From Plumapathes pennacea (lineage: Eukaryota; Cnidaria; Anthozoa; Antipatharia; Myriopathidae): a stretch of DNA of 64,000 nucleotides. The notes under the pieces were generated by a model. The model saw only the letters and a list, made by a program, of their open reading frames with translations. It was not told the DNA's origin and made no database searches. Position 1 is the first letter of the stretch. Each line of letters opens with the position of its first letter. The stretch covers positions 37,249,178 through 37,313,177 of the forward strand of contig OZ038463.1 of the NCBI GenBank assembly GCA_964036295.1, written 5' to 3'. A program made the translations under genes and the position numbers. This document shows, one piece after another, positions 1 to 10,711 of this stretch.

Positions 1-1038
1 GCTTAGTTCTAACGTTATTTAACATAGCATTTCTTACCATTTGTCGGGGATTTAAAAGCAAAACCTTGCTTTGTCGAGTTATTGTACTTCCGTGCTGCAA
101 CCGTGTAGTCAAGGTTACTAGATTGTCTTCCGAAAATTGCTACGTAATTTGCTCGATCAATTTATCGACGATCCTTATAACTTTGCAATTTCTGGTTTTT
201 ATGCATTGCGTTTTAATCCCTCAATGTGATGGTTATCGACCACGATTACAGTGCAGTGTCACCTGCCAATCACAGCAGTTTTAAGTTATGAAAATTTAAT
301 CAAGCTTCACATCTAATGGAACTATATTGAATTTTTAATTTTGTGGAGCACTTTGTGGTACTAATTAGCCGACCGAGATAAAAGTACAAAAAATAAAGCC
401 CCAGAACAGGCGTTAGGACAATTAAGTGATGGATAAGTGCTTTATTTGTACACGATATACAATCATCATGGCTGCTGATAATATTCTTAGATCCTCCCAG
501 TTGTGATTACAGTATTTCGTAATTATAAGTTGAGCTTACAGAACCGTGATCTCCTGCTTATATGAAGGTAACAAGAGGTCTAAATAAAACCGATATATTT
601 GTCTTAAAGATTATTGTAAGTCACATCAAACCAAGTTATCAACATCTTGTTGAAATGGCTGATGTTTACAGCTCAATTGGATACTGCTGATGACAGACTG
701 TGCCCCGTGCTCATATTAGATTATCTAAGCCAGCTACCATTAGCATAATGTACCAAAAGTTAGCTGAACGAGTTCGCAGCCACAAACCGAAAACGACACA
801 TTCCATGTGATGAGTTATTTTGTACGTTGTTATATTGCAATTATTATCATTCTTTATTTTTGTGTGATCACGTAATGTCACGGTCCGGCCTACTATTCAT
901 CCATTTCTTTCTTTTGAAGGAAATCATGTGCAAACCATTATTTCTAAATGTTATTAAAATGTCACTAAGAACACTTTTGCCGGCTTCTGATTGGACGAAT
1001 CGTGTCAACGGGCTCTTTTCACGGGAACTGGCACGAGC

Positions 1039-1217
1039 TTCAAAACGAGGTTGACCTGGCAAAACTAAGAATGTTAACTTGGAAATATGTGCAAGCAACT
1101 CCCAAAATAAAACATGCGCGCGCATCTCCTCTGAGGACGCCTTGGAGCTTTAGAGCGATAGGAAACTCTCTTGTGCCATGTCTGCCAAATTTCGTGCCAG
1201 GTTGGCCTCGTTTTGAA
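1039..1217. repeat. Inverted-repeat element, probable MITE
   Basis: The left arm (1039-1060) and right arm (1196-1217) are reverse complements with 19 of 22 matches; the mismatches are three adjacent bases. About 135 bp lie between the arms. No coding capacity or target duplication was identified. Confidence 0.45.
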
Positions 1218-1218
1218 T

Positions 1219-1231
1219 CCAAGATGGCGGC
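1219..1231 (+). promoter_or_regulatory. YY1-like site
   Basis: CCAAGATGGCGGC matches the animal YY1 consensus (AAnATGGCGGC) and directly abuts the right arm of the inverted repeat ending at 1217. No transcript start is evident nearby, so it may simply be carried by the repeat. Confidence 0.35.
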
Positions 1232-1549
1232 ACCGTGCAATGAGCGTATCACACCTGAAAGGACGGATACGCGTACGATCATTGACTAATACCTGTTTTC
1301 GAACAAATATGCAGTGGCATTTAGCATTCAAGCAATAACTGAGATTTTTATACACAGGAAACCGGGCAAGAAATTGGCCACTGCAACGTTCTCTTCCTAG
1401 TCCCTGGCTGGTTTTCTTTGTCACGTGTCCATCAAGCTTTTTTTCGTGCGGCAGTCAGCGGTCTCGCGCAGATGTGACTGAACTGCTCCACACTGGCCAG
1501 CGGTTGATTGAGTGCAACACGAATCTTGGCATCTTGGCAGCAGAGATAA

Positions 1550-1609
1550 GTCGAATACAATGCAAGTTAGCTAAAACAATAGATTTTGTTCATTTGCATT
1601 GTATTCGAC
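1550..1609. repeat. Perfect 16-bp inverted repeat (hairpin)
   Basis: GTCGAATACAATGCAA at 1550-1565 is exactly reverse-complemented at 1594-1609, with a 28-nt loop. It could be a transposon relic, a cruciform site or a small-RNA hairpin; the sequence alone does not decide. Confidence 0.7.
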
Positions 1610-2495
1610 GCAGGTGAAGTTCGACGTTTGAAACAGGTCTTACTTAGTGTGTTGCATGCTTATCTCGATAACAAGCTATATTACAGTTAAATTCCCACGA
1701 TCTCAAAACTGAACTACTGGGCATCAATAAGTTCGTAACGCCCGTTGTAGTATTTTTCCGTTCTCTGTTGAAGGCCGCCTTCTTTGTGTTTATTGTCCCT
1801 GAGCAGCAATATTGGGCAAGGCAACTCTGACTGTTTGACGATAACTGTACCCTGTTCAATATTCATGGCGTTATACTAGAAAAACAGTGCGCAACACCAA
1901 AAAAGACGCATATTTGCATTTAAAAACGAGCTTTGTGTTCAATTATTAACTGTTTTCGAAACATGAATATATTAGTTTGGGAAAAATATAGTAAATATAC
2001 TCCAGAACAAAGAGAGTTTTTGAAAACATCGCGTTATAAAAAACAAACCACAAAAGCAGACGCAATTGCCTAATTCAGGCTTGGAGTTTACAGTATTGCG
2101 GACAATTATTTCTCGTCACAAAAGTTCCGTATGCTTTTCTATTGGCAGACTTTCTCCTTGTTAGACGTGTTGCTAAGCCTTGAGCAAACAAATTAAACTA
2201 CTTTTCAGAACTCGATTCCACATGAATATACAAACGGCACTCTCTTCTTCTCTTGGTCTCTTCTTGAAAAAAAAAATCTGCTCCAACGCTTGAGCTGATC
2301 TTAATAAATCAGGCGCCTAGACTTTGAATGTGTGAATTATATTATAGAAACAGCTAAGGAATAAAAGAAAGTGGAGTGTTTAAAATATTTACAGCTGCTA
2401 GCACGAAGAATTCTACATCGGAATTGAATTAATTCACCTCAGGTGGCTGGTTTGGCGGCACACAGTATGTAAATATCAGAGCACAGGTAACAGCC

Positions 2496-3011
2496 ATGTT
2501 CAATCGCAGAAAGATCAAACGATTGCTGGTTGTGTTGACATCCGTTTTTCTATTTCTTACAAGCATTGTAGTGTTCAACACACTATCCTCGTCTAGAATT
2601 ACGGGCGAGCATCAGATGCCCAGCAACTCAGGAAAAGCGAATCGGCCGCGTAGCTTGGACGGGCGGTTATTGCGGATCAGTGGATCACATGACCCGGTTT
2701 CAAAAGACGAAGAAGTATTCCACTATATAAAGTTTGCTGATTCAGATAACCCAGGTTACGGCGACTTTTCGTGCAGTGGATCTGTGAGCACGGCAAGTTG
2801 CAGTATACGCATGGAGACGATTGCTGGAGCAGAGCATCTGTGCGACCGAATGGGGATTTTCTGTCGAGGTTTTGTCCGCGTGAAAGAAGGAAACCAAACT
2901 ATTGTACATTTTAAGAGACTGCTGGGAGTCTTAAAAAGAGCACAGGGAAAGGATTTTTTCGTGAAGCAACATTTTAGAGGAAAGATGCGTTTTGCTACCG
3001 AGCAATTTTAA
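2496..3011 (+). CDS. Hypothetical type II membrane or secretory protein, 171 aa
   Basis: An ATG-initiated frame encodes a basic N-terminus (RRKIKR, residues 4-9), then a hydrophobic stretch (about residues 10-29) that looks like a type II signal anchor. A short polar stem and a lumenal region follow, with four cysteines clustered at roughly residues 93-128. The family was not recognised. The signal anchor plus Cys-containing lumenal part would suit a Golgi enzyme or secreted factor, but at 171 aa it is short for a glycosyltransferase. It may be a 5' exon or a truncated copy: the same frame stays open for 33 codons past the TAA, up to a TGA at 3111. The kinase ORF starts 160 bp downstream on the same strand, so the two could belong to one transcription unit. 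That is unproven. Confidence 0.45.
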   Translation: MFNRRKIKRLLVVLTSVFLFLTSIVVFNTLSSSRITGEHQMPSNSGKANRPRSLDGRLLRISGSHDPVSKDEEVFHYIKFADSDNPGYGDFSCSGSVSTASCSIRMETIAGAEHLCDRMGIFCRGFVRVKEGNQTIVHFKRLLGVLKRAQGKDFFVKQHFRGKMRFATEQF

Positions 3012-3170
3012 ATTACTCAGACTAGATATTGGGCTGGCACGTCCTTGAACTCATCGTATGCCTCAGCTCGTGGACTGAAGTTCCTTCCAGCAGAATGGGG
3101 ACAACCAAACTGAACCGCTGCTTACGATGGTGCACAAAATATATAATTAATATATTCAGAACAAAGTCGA

Positions 3171-4328
3171 ATGGTTGCCACTTCAAATTTACTACAGTTA
3201 TTAAAAAAACACCCGGGGAGACATCATTGGAATGGCCCCGCGTATGTAATTACTGTAAGTAGTTACAGCTTGCCGGTGCCGAAAGGGATTCTGGTGCTGG
3301 AATATGTGCACATAGTACAAAAGAGTCTGGGAACTATTGTCACATACGCCATATTGGGTCTGATGGCTGGAGAAAAATATCTATTTAATGATGGAAGCAA
3401 ATTCGCAATCGAGAAAGTGCTTGGTGAAGGAGCGTTCGGTTCTGTTTACGAAGTAAAGCATGTAGATTGTGAAGGTACCGTGCATCGACGCGCCTTGAAA
3501 GTGATCAAGTGTCTGCCAGAGAAACTTGTTAAGTCATTAGAAGAAGTAGAGATTCTTCGAGCCGTAAATGGCCACGCTAATATCATCAAACTCTTACATG
3601 CCGAGGTGATGATGGGAGTTGCAAAGTTTGACTTTACAAAACATCTTTGCATCTTGATGGAATTATGTTCTACGAACCTTAGCGAGATTCTCTGCCATCT
3701 TCCCACAACCGATTACGACCACTTGAAGTGGATGGAACAAATGTCTAGTGCCTTGCAGTATCTCCACTCCATGGGAATAATGCATCGAGATTTGAAGCCC
3801 GACAACATCCTGCTTTTGAAACATTTACGGGGTTTTGAAGTCAAGGTGGCGGACTTTGGACTTGCAAAGAACTGTAGCGAAGATCCCGAATGGTCGAAAC
3901 GTCGCTACACTAAGTCGCAAGTTGGATCAGAAGCCTGGATGGCTCCAGAGGTATTCCAGGGAAAGTATAATGAAAAAACGGATGTCTTTTCGATGGGAAC
4001 CATTTGGCACGGCATGTTAGAACACCAGTATGAAGAAGTTGAAAGCAAGCGACACTATGGTGCGTTTGTGTACATCCCCGGACTTCAATCGAATTGCACA
4101 GACAAACTTCCTCTTGGAAGGGCCATGTACCTTCTTCGCAGGGACATTTCATTAGGAGTGTCTTCGTTTGGCAATTGTTTATCGGACAGTTTGAAAGAAA
4201 TTACACGTACGTTACTCGTTTATGATCACAACTGGCGTCCAACTGCCGACGAAGTTTACAAAGTTATCACTCGGATAGGCGAAGATCTGGAGCGGCGAGT
4301 TGACGGCCAGCCACCTCGTATTCTCTAG
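3171..4328 (+). CDS. Ser/Thr protein kinase, PDIK1L/STK35-like, intronless
   Basis: A complete kinase domain is encoded without introns. It shows the glycine loop GEGAFGSVYEV, the ALKVIK lysine, the catalytic loop HRDLKPDN, the Mg-binding VADFGLA, and MAPEVFQGKY in place of the usual APE. The insert after subdomain IX (MLEHQYEE...YIPGLQ) and the C-lobe resemble PDIK1L/STK35 (CLIK1), nuclear and actin-associated kinases. The assignment is by motif layout only. ATG at 3363 would give 321 aa, close to PDIK1L (about 341 aa); ATG at 3171 gives 385 aa with about 64 extra residues unlike a kinase. I favour 3363 as the functional start. The lack of introns in an intron-rich neighbourhood could mean an old retrocopy, but all catalytic residues are intact, so it is probably active. 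Confidence 0.82.
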   Translation: MVATSNLLQLLKKHPGRHHWNGPAYVITVSSYSLPVPKGILVLEYVHIVQKSLGTIVTYAILGLMAGEKYLFNDGSKFAIEKVLGEGAFGSVYEVKHVDCEGTVHRRALKVIKCLPEKLVKSLEEVEILRAVNGHANIIKLLHAEVMMGVAKFDFTKHLCILMELCSTNLSEILCHLPTTDYDHLKWMEQMSSALQYLHSMGIMHRDLKPDNILLLKHLRGFEVKVADFGLAKNCSEDPEWSKRRYTKSQVGSEAWMAPEVFQGKYNEKTDVFSMGTIWHGMLEHQYEEVESKRHYGAFVYIPGLQSNCTDKLPLGRAMYLLRRDISLGVSSFGNCLSDSLKEITRTLLVYDHNWRPTADEVYKVITRIGEDLERRVDGQPPRIL

Positions 4329-5046
4329 TCGTTCCGAATAAGGTGGAAAGACAGCAACAGACACATAGGTACACTGGACTTTATGTCCTAAACAACTGCA
4401 CGAGTTGTCATATATGTGTACGGTGTTAACATCCATATGTGTGGCAGTTTACAAAAGGTGGCTTAACCCATACCTCGTTACGCCAATGTAATGGAGAGTT
4501 ACCGCAAATGTTCATAAACCTCACCGCACGGCTCTAACATTTCAGTTACGTCTAATTTCTTAGACATATTTTCTGTTTTTATTAAAACGGTAAGAAGTAT
4601 TTATGAGAGTTTTTATACGGCTACATGTAATACAGTCAATAGATGCTCGGACTGATGAGAATTGCAAACTAAGGTGTAAGCTTTTACGTGCACATAATGC
4701 AACATACTCTATACTCTATCGACAGTGAATAGCACACGAGTGTGACTGAGTTTCGAAACTGAGGTAAACTTGTCAAACTGTCCTATATTAATTTGTAGAA
4801 AGTTGTTTGGTTTATCAGACCGTTTGACGCCATCCTACGCGTGACAGGTTCAGACTTCCGCTCTTTCCGAGAAACAGTTCTTTCCGAGAAAAAGTCTTTT
4901 CAAATTTTATCAAGACGCAAATTACATCGGACTACAGTCCACTCCTCGTACCGGACACCCCTTCCAAGACGACACCAGGTAGGAGTGGTCCCTGTCTCGG
5001 TTTAAAAGTAAAATCGATCACAACCTAAAACCACTGGAAGCTTGCA

Positions 5047-5052
5047 AATAAA
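5047..5052 (+). terminator. Poly(A) signal AATAAA, probable kinase 3' end
   Basis: AATAAA lies about 720 nt after the kinase stop codon. A second AATAAA at 5178-5183 is an alternative. The cleavage site is unknown. Confidence 0.4.
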
Positions 5053-5585
5053 AATTTGGAGTGCTCTGAAGTTCCACCGATCAGAAATACGAATGTAAAT
5101 GCAGTTTATTTGCCCCGATTACTCATCATGCATTCAAATCCGCGAAGGGGTCTGACTTGTGTACCCGTAACAAGGTTAATAAAGTTTCACTCGTGATTGT
5201 AATATATTAGCAATGTAAATTAGGAACCAGTTCGAGCATGTGCAGTACCTGTGAATTTTGGGTATTACATTTTCAACGGCATATTACACGATCAACGTCA
5301 TATTGAGAACTGAGTAATCACGGTCACATCGCAGGTTCAAAATTTTTTTTTCATCCCAATCAAACCCTTTGATTTACCTGTTATGCGCCGCGCCCGTGGT
5401 ACAAACCTCGAAACTAGGAGAAAAATAGTCAAAACTAAGTATGTTGCACCGCATTTATTCTTGTATGACAGCATTGACCTCTGAAAACATTTATACCCAA
5501 ATCGTGTATTAAAAGAACTTCAAGAAATTGCCAGACGGTTAATATACTGACTTTATTAGGCTTCATATACTCAGCGAAGCAGTAG

Positions 5586-5620
5586 TTTATTTATTTTATT
5601 TATTTATTTATTTATTTTTT
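5586..5620. repeat. TTTA microsatellite supplying TMEM117 poly(A) signals
   Basis: A TTTA/TTTATT tract. Read on the - strand it gives repeated AATAAA about 150-185 nt downstream of the TMEM117 stop codon. Confidence 0.6.
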
Positions 5621-5772
5621 CAGTCAAAAGTTCTCGTCTTGGGTACATTATATACTGGCCAATAAAACATTAAATTGGTACCACGTACTTCCACGCACCA
5701 AGAAGGCGAAAAGAATATTAAAACTTTAACTGTTCAAACTGCAGTTTAAGTTTGTATTTTAAAACGGAATTA

Positions 5773-7072
5773 TTACACAGAAGATACGTTGTACACTCTA
5801 ACAAGAGTGGGATCTGACGAGTTATTGCCGTCCATAGGCAGTTCAGATTCGCCCGCCGTTTTACTTCCCAGCGGTTTCTGACTCGTTTTCCCGCCATCTG
5901 CACTTTCTGCCACGTCATCTGGCAGGGTCTCAACAATGATGCCCTGAACCGAGGCTCCGTCAACAACAAAAGCGTCAACAACAAACTCCTGTCGGCCATA
6001 AAACCAAATTAGCAGTCCAAAACAGAGGAAAACTCCGATGGACGGAATGAACGCGATGCCCTTGATCGCAAAAGCGTAGGCCAAGTATTTGGAGTTCATC
6101 CTGGGGTCGCTCAGACCAAACGTCTGATTGGTCTCCGGGTTCACGTGACTGAAGCGCCAATCGTACGACAGCAATGTTTGATTGGCAGTTTGGAGGAATG
6201 ACTTGTCATCTACTGTGTAAATGTCGCCTTCAGCATCCGTGTACTGGCCGAAGTCAAAGGGAGCGTAAAATATTTGGTTCTTCCACATGTTCAGGTCCAG
6301 GATGATGACGAGGAAGATGATTCCGTAATTGAACCACTTGCCGGTCACGTGGATGCTCCAGTTTTCTTTCTTCAGACAGCGAGGTAGCGTGATGTAGATG
6401 GACGCCGTGTCGACACCGGGAAGTTTGATGTCCATGTTGCCCTGAAACTTAGGAAAGTCCCAATCCTGCAAAAAGTTGAACATCATCAGCTACAGGCGGA
6501 CCCCGGGCTAAGGTGCGAAACCGCACAAATATCCTATTTTTACAGCATCCAAGACAACAAGGCCGCGCGCTCCGGCCAAGGGCTAACTCCATTAGATTGA
6601 TTCACCATACAAACAAGCAAACACACAAAGGCTACGTTTGTGTTCTCACCTGCATGACAATCGTCAAGTCCAGTATCAAAATAAACGAAGCCAGAAAGGC
6701 GCGGGACACTTCGTTAGTGGACACGAAGTCCCTGTTGAGCTGGTCCCACTGAACGAAGTCTGTAGTGATGCCGGTCGCCACAATCGCCGTGGCAACAAAC
6801 AAAACGATCCAGAACATCCAGATCCGGTGCCAGCCAGCCTTCCACCATTTCCTCAAGCCCACGCTCCACTGGGGATACAGTTTGTCCTGAGGAGAAACGT
6901 GCTGAGCTATGAACCTGTTATCTGTACACAATTCTGCAGCTATGAACCTTTTATCTGTATACAATTCTGCAGCTATGAACCTGTTATCTGTATACAATTC
7001 CACGGTGTTTCGTCTAAGTTGCCCAAGGTGTTCTGTTTCCCGAGGTTCAAATGTGTTCATCGTCTCTAATTT

Positions 7073-7107
<35 letters not shown>

Positions 7108-10100
7108 GCCTGCCTTCATTTCTCTACATGTCAGTCCATGTTTGAAGTCGCACACGAGAGCACGACGACACCGAGATGAACTCAATTTCACCTTTTATCA
7201 CGTGCGCTTTGACTTTCGCTTAGTGCTTTGACCAGATGGTTGTCGTCGTCGGCTCCAAGGCTGGTTTACACATACTGTAGAACCCCTCTATCTCGAACTC
7301 TCGTGGGAAGCGAGAAATAGTTTGAGATAGCGGGATTCTCCCAAGGGAATTTTCTACCAAGTTCATTTCCAAGGGAAATCTGAGTCTGTTCGAGATAGCG
7401 GGCTTCTACTGTAATCGCTAAACAGTGTCGACCGCTGACTGGTTTCCATTTGATCGCCGCGTGTGCGCGCGACGTCCCATGGGATAATTTGGATTGCTAT
7501 GTTTTCACATGCGCGAGAGGGACTATTTGATGGATCATAATGTGTGATGTGGACCAACCTGCAGCATCATGTCTGTTACCATCCACGCTGTCACAAAGTC
7601 GCCCATCCACGTGCCCATCCCTGCTGCCTTCATGAAAGTCTTGTTCTCCATTCCCAGGAAACTTGTGATCTGATATGCCTCAAGATCATCCCCTCCCAAA
7701 CTGAGGAATCCGTTGTAGATCAAGGAGAAGATGAAGAGAGACAGCAGCGTGGAGAGAAACATGATCATCCACGAACCCTTGTCTTCCGAGAACATGGACA
7801 ACTTCATCCATCTCTTCAGGACAAGTTTGTGGAAGAAGAACTTGCCCACCAGCAGTCCCACAACAATACCAACAAGCCATAAGAACACCTTCAGCACAGA
7901 CCAGCCCCCTCCTGGATACCTGGGTATCAAGAAATACAACATATAAAAAATTCTAATGGTATAAGTTTAACACTTTTAAACATCAAATGAAAATACAATT
8001 TATAATGTTAGTAGTAACACTGTAGGACATGTCCTGCAGGTTAAATGTCTCGCTGTGTTGTTGCTGTTCATCAGCATTTCCGACTTTTCCAATTCAGATC
8101 TGAAACATTGATGTCTACACACAATATGCAAATCCATAATTTGTTGCATGGAACTATGTCAACACTGCACAGTGATTTCAAGTCAAACCAATGTAATATT
8201 TGCAAAGAAATCCTTGTTTAATACAAGGTCTTTTATTGTTGTTGCCTGGCACATCTTAACCAGGGTTTCTCTGCAAATTTGCATTGATTTAACCTGAAAT
8301 CTACTGTGCAGAATCGACATGCATAGTTCTTTGCAATAAATTATGGATTTTTTTCTGTTGCAAAGAGTTCTGTTGCCATGGAAACATGGGTATGAGACCC
8401 TTACCCTTCAAATTCATTGCACCGAACTATGCATGTCAACTCTGCATAGTAATCTTCAGGTCAAACTGATGAATGTTAAAGGTAAAGTTAAGGGGTATAT
8501 TTGGGAATGTTTATTAATTAAATTAAATAGAGAATAATACATGGGCGCGCGGAGATATGAAATTTATCTTCGAGTGTTCATCTCAATATCTCACAAGTGA
8601 GCGAAGCGAACGAGTGAGATATCGAGATGAACACTCGAAGATAAATTTCATATCTCCAAGCGTCCGTGTATTATTCTGTTTATTTCATAAACTCTGGTGT
8701 GATACAGAGATTTCCGCCACCAAGAAATGCAAAAACATGCAAGATCACTGCTTGGCTGATATTAACACACATAAAAATATCTTATTTTTACGTGTGTTCA
8801 GATACGACATTTCTCAGTGGCGGAAATCTCTATATCACACCAGAGTTTATGTAATAAATAGTATTATCTGTACACCTTACTTGTTTACAACCAAGGAATA
8901 CACATTCCCAAGCACAGGGAGGGTACAAGGGGAATGACTGTGTGACACAGGATCCTCAGCATAAATAAAAAAATTGCAAAAAATAATAAAGTATGCCACA
9001 AGGAGTCTGGCATACGGGTGCTGAAAATAATATCTATGGTTCTTTTTCTGGATTCTGACATGGCGCAGAGTCCCTGCTGGCTCAGGCTGGCTCTCCTGAA
9101 AACAAGAAATCAAAATTCTGCATAAACATTTAGCAGGTTAGAATGAGCCTGATAAACTGATTGGTGAAATGACTGAAAATCAACCTCTCTAATTCATCTC
9201 CAAGCTCTGGGCTGCTGGAGAGGAGAAGAAAGTATCAAAACCAGGGGCCTGGGGACAAACTAGAGCAGTTGAAATTCAGGCTTGTCTCACCCCCAGCACG
9301 TGACTGTACAGCGCAGAGCTTCTGAGAGCAAGACAACCTCTGGTATCTAGGGTAAGGGGTTGATTTACACATTGTGATTCATGTCACAACTGCGTCGTAA
9401 CAAGGATACAATGTTGTCATGCAAGTCGCAGCATGTAAATCAGCTTTTAGCTAATCAAACAAAGTATACATTCATGGATGAATATACATACATAATTTAT
9501 GCATTGATCACCCAATTCTGATCTGACCATCCCCTTCACCAAGGCAACCCATGACAAACAAAGGATAGTTTCATAACAAACAGTCTGAGAACATGTTTGG
9601 TCATTTCTTGGAGCATTTCTACTAATTTACAGTCTTGTTAATCATGCAGTTGGAAATCTACACCAGTTAGCTTTGACTACAATAGCTGCATGCTCAATAT
9701 CCTGTAAATAAAGTGTAGAGTTTTTTTGCAGTCAAGTTCGACGGTCAGTCCCTCATATTAAACAGAAGCACCACTATTCAGGTTGCCATTAGGGCCGCGC
9801 ACGAAATCACAGCTTATCCTGGCCTTTTGGTTTTGAGCTGTTCTTTCATCTAAGTCGCGTCTTACCTTGGACACAATTTCAACAATGAAACCGCGAACCA
9901 TTTTCGCCTCTTGTGTAAGCAGTAGTCGTATAAATGGGTTTCTTCACATCTTGTGTATTAAAGCCTTGGCCTATGCAAGCCGCGGCTTATTTTCTCTCGT
10001 ATAAATGACCCCAATTGTGAGACAAAAAAAGATCGCTCAAAACGTAAATAAGGATTTTGCATTTTCAAATTTTCAATTGGAAATATGTGGTCGAAACTAT

Positions 10101-10711
10101 GCCAGGAATAACACGACAACAGGTGTGCCGACCGCTCCTGATATTGGCCACATTAGTTGGCCAATTCCTCTGCAAAAATAAGAGCTGTGTTTTTAGCTCA
10201 AGGTCAATTCAAACAAGATTTCACTCGACAAATCCCGCAAAACTAGCCAAGGATCAAACCCAATAAGTAAACATTTTTGTAAACGAATTTGATATTCTGC
10301 ATTAAAACCCACTTTACCCGTCTACACCCGCAAATTTGAATATGTTTGTTTTGTGCTTTCAGCAACGCGGCCGAACTGATCAAATAGGCTTAGATTTTCT
10401 CAACAGCATTGCATGCAGATTACTTACCGTTACAACTACATATATATCATCTAAAATGAGCGAGCCTGAGCTTTGGGGCGGAGAGCAAGCCATGACAGTT
10501 CTTTACTTTTCTTTTAAAACATCGTTACCTGTTTTAGAGCTGTCGCTTCGTGTATATCCTCGTCTTCTCGGGGGCGGTCGATTTCGTCCGATCTGTTGTG
10601 AGTCATGTTATTGTTCTTAAGAAAAGAGACGTCGATTATTTCCGATTCGATAGCACCTGGCAATGCCCCAGTCAATGACTGCTCTCGACTACAATCATCC
10701 GCCTTTTTCAT
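5773..10711 (-). CDS. TMEM117: TMEM117, multi-pass membrane protein, 5 coding exons
   Basis: Exons on the - strand are 10711-10529, 9095-8881, 7919-7559, 6886-6650 and 6465-5773. They total 1,689 nt in one frame, or 562 aa. All junctions are GT/AG and phases agree; the exon 2/3 junction splits the Lys codon in VVNK|YPGGGW. Human TMEM117 hallmarks are present: RYYFQHP, FIYAEDPVSHSH, TWMGDFVTAWMVTDMMLQ, DEVSRAFLASFIL before IVMQ, and VTGKWFNYGIIFL with LDLNMWKNQIFY. Hydrophobic segments fit a polytopic membrane protein. TMEM117 is linked in mammals to ER-stress responses; its biochemical role is poorly defined. Unusual here is an N-terminal extension of about 76 residues, acidic and polar, before the conserved RYYF start. 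The first exon (10711-10529) is less certain than the others but splices in phase with no stop. Confidence 0.9.
6905..7000. repeat. 33-bp minisatellite, 3 copies, next to a TMEM117 splice acceptor
   Basis: Three near-identical 33-bp units begin AGCTATGAACC at 6905, 6938 and 6971. The array starts about 18 bp intronic of the acceptor of the exon beginning at 6886. Copy-number variation here could affect the branch-point region. Confidence 0.85.
7076..7105. repeat. A30 homopolymer
   Basis: Thirty consecutive A residues in a TMEM117 intron. No retrocopied gene is recognisable beside it. Confidence 0.9.
7273..7414. mobile_element. Miniature inverted-repeat element with TA-type ends
   Basis: The ends are imperfect inverted repeats: TACTGTAGAACCCC at the left, reverse-complemented at the right as part of GGGCTTCTACTGTA. 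The arms share TATCTCGAAC. TA at the termini suggests a Tc1/mariner-like (pogo/Tigger) non-autonomous element. It lies in a TMEM117 intron. Confidence 0.6.
8141..8471. repeat. About 55-bp unit in direct-inverted-direct arrangement
   Basis: Diverged copies lie at 8141-8193 (+), 8281-8341 (inverted) and 8412-8471 (+). They share a core like GAACTATGCATGTCAA followed by CTGCA and TTCAGGTCAAA. The inverted pair can form a long hairpin. It lies in TMEM117 intron 2. Confidence 0.65.
8521..8860. mobile_element. Nested palindromic element (MITE-like)
   Basis: A 44-bp near-perfect inverted repeat (8551-8594 with 8614-8657) is separated by 19 bp. The pairing extends outward imperfectly through AATAATAC (left) and GTATTATT (right). 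A second inverted repeat pairs 8687-8720 with 8818-8850, and a third inner one lies at about 8763-8799. It has no coding capacity and sits within TMEM117 intron 2, close to the donor of the exon ending at 8881. Confidence 0.75.
9360..9443. repeat. Imperfect hairpin repeat
   Basis: TTGATTTACACATTGTGATT at the left (from 9360) pairs imperfectly with GCATGTAAATCAG at the right (to 9443). The spacer is short. It is probably a degraded miniature element in TMEM117 intron 1. Confidence 0.5.

Larger units (their letters stand above)
1..2495. other. Intergenic DNA with inverted repeats, no supported gene
   Basis: No reading frame here has domain-like or splice-consistent content. The open frames are short, overlap on both strands and often start at TTG or CTG. 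The stretch holds a 22-bp imperfect inverted repeat (1039-1060 with 1196-1217), a YY1-like site (1219-1231) and a perfect 16-bp hairpin (1550-1609). It may contain promoter or 5' UTR sequence of the gene at 2496, but no TATA box or splice structure was convincing. Confidence 0.5.
4329..5772. other. 3' UTR of kinase and spacer before TMEM117 3' end
   Basis: Possible poly(A) signals for the kinase lie at 5047-5052 and 5178-5183 (+). A fragment beginning TACAGTCCACTCC near 4931 resembles the ends of CAGT-type miniature elements. A TTTA microsatellite occupies about 5586-5620. Because it is TTTATT on the + strand, it supplies several AATAAA signals for TMEM117 on the - strand. No coding sequence was seen. 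Confidence 0.5.

Noticed and set aside
7076..7105. The poly(A) tail of a processed pseudogene
   Set aside because: No retrocopied coding sequence or target duplication was found beside the A30 run.
6638..7145. + strand frames with repeated MNLLSVYNSAA peptides
   Set aside because: They arise from the 33-bp minisatellite and the antisense of a TMEM117 exon.
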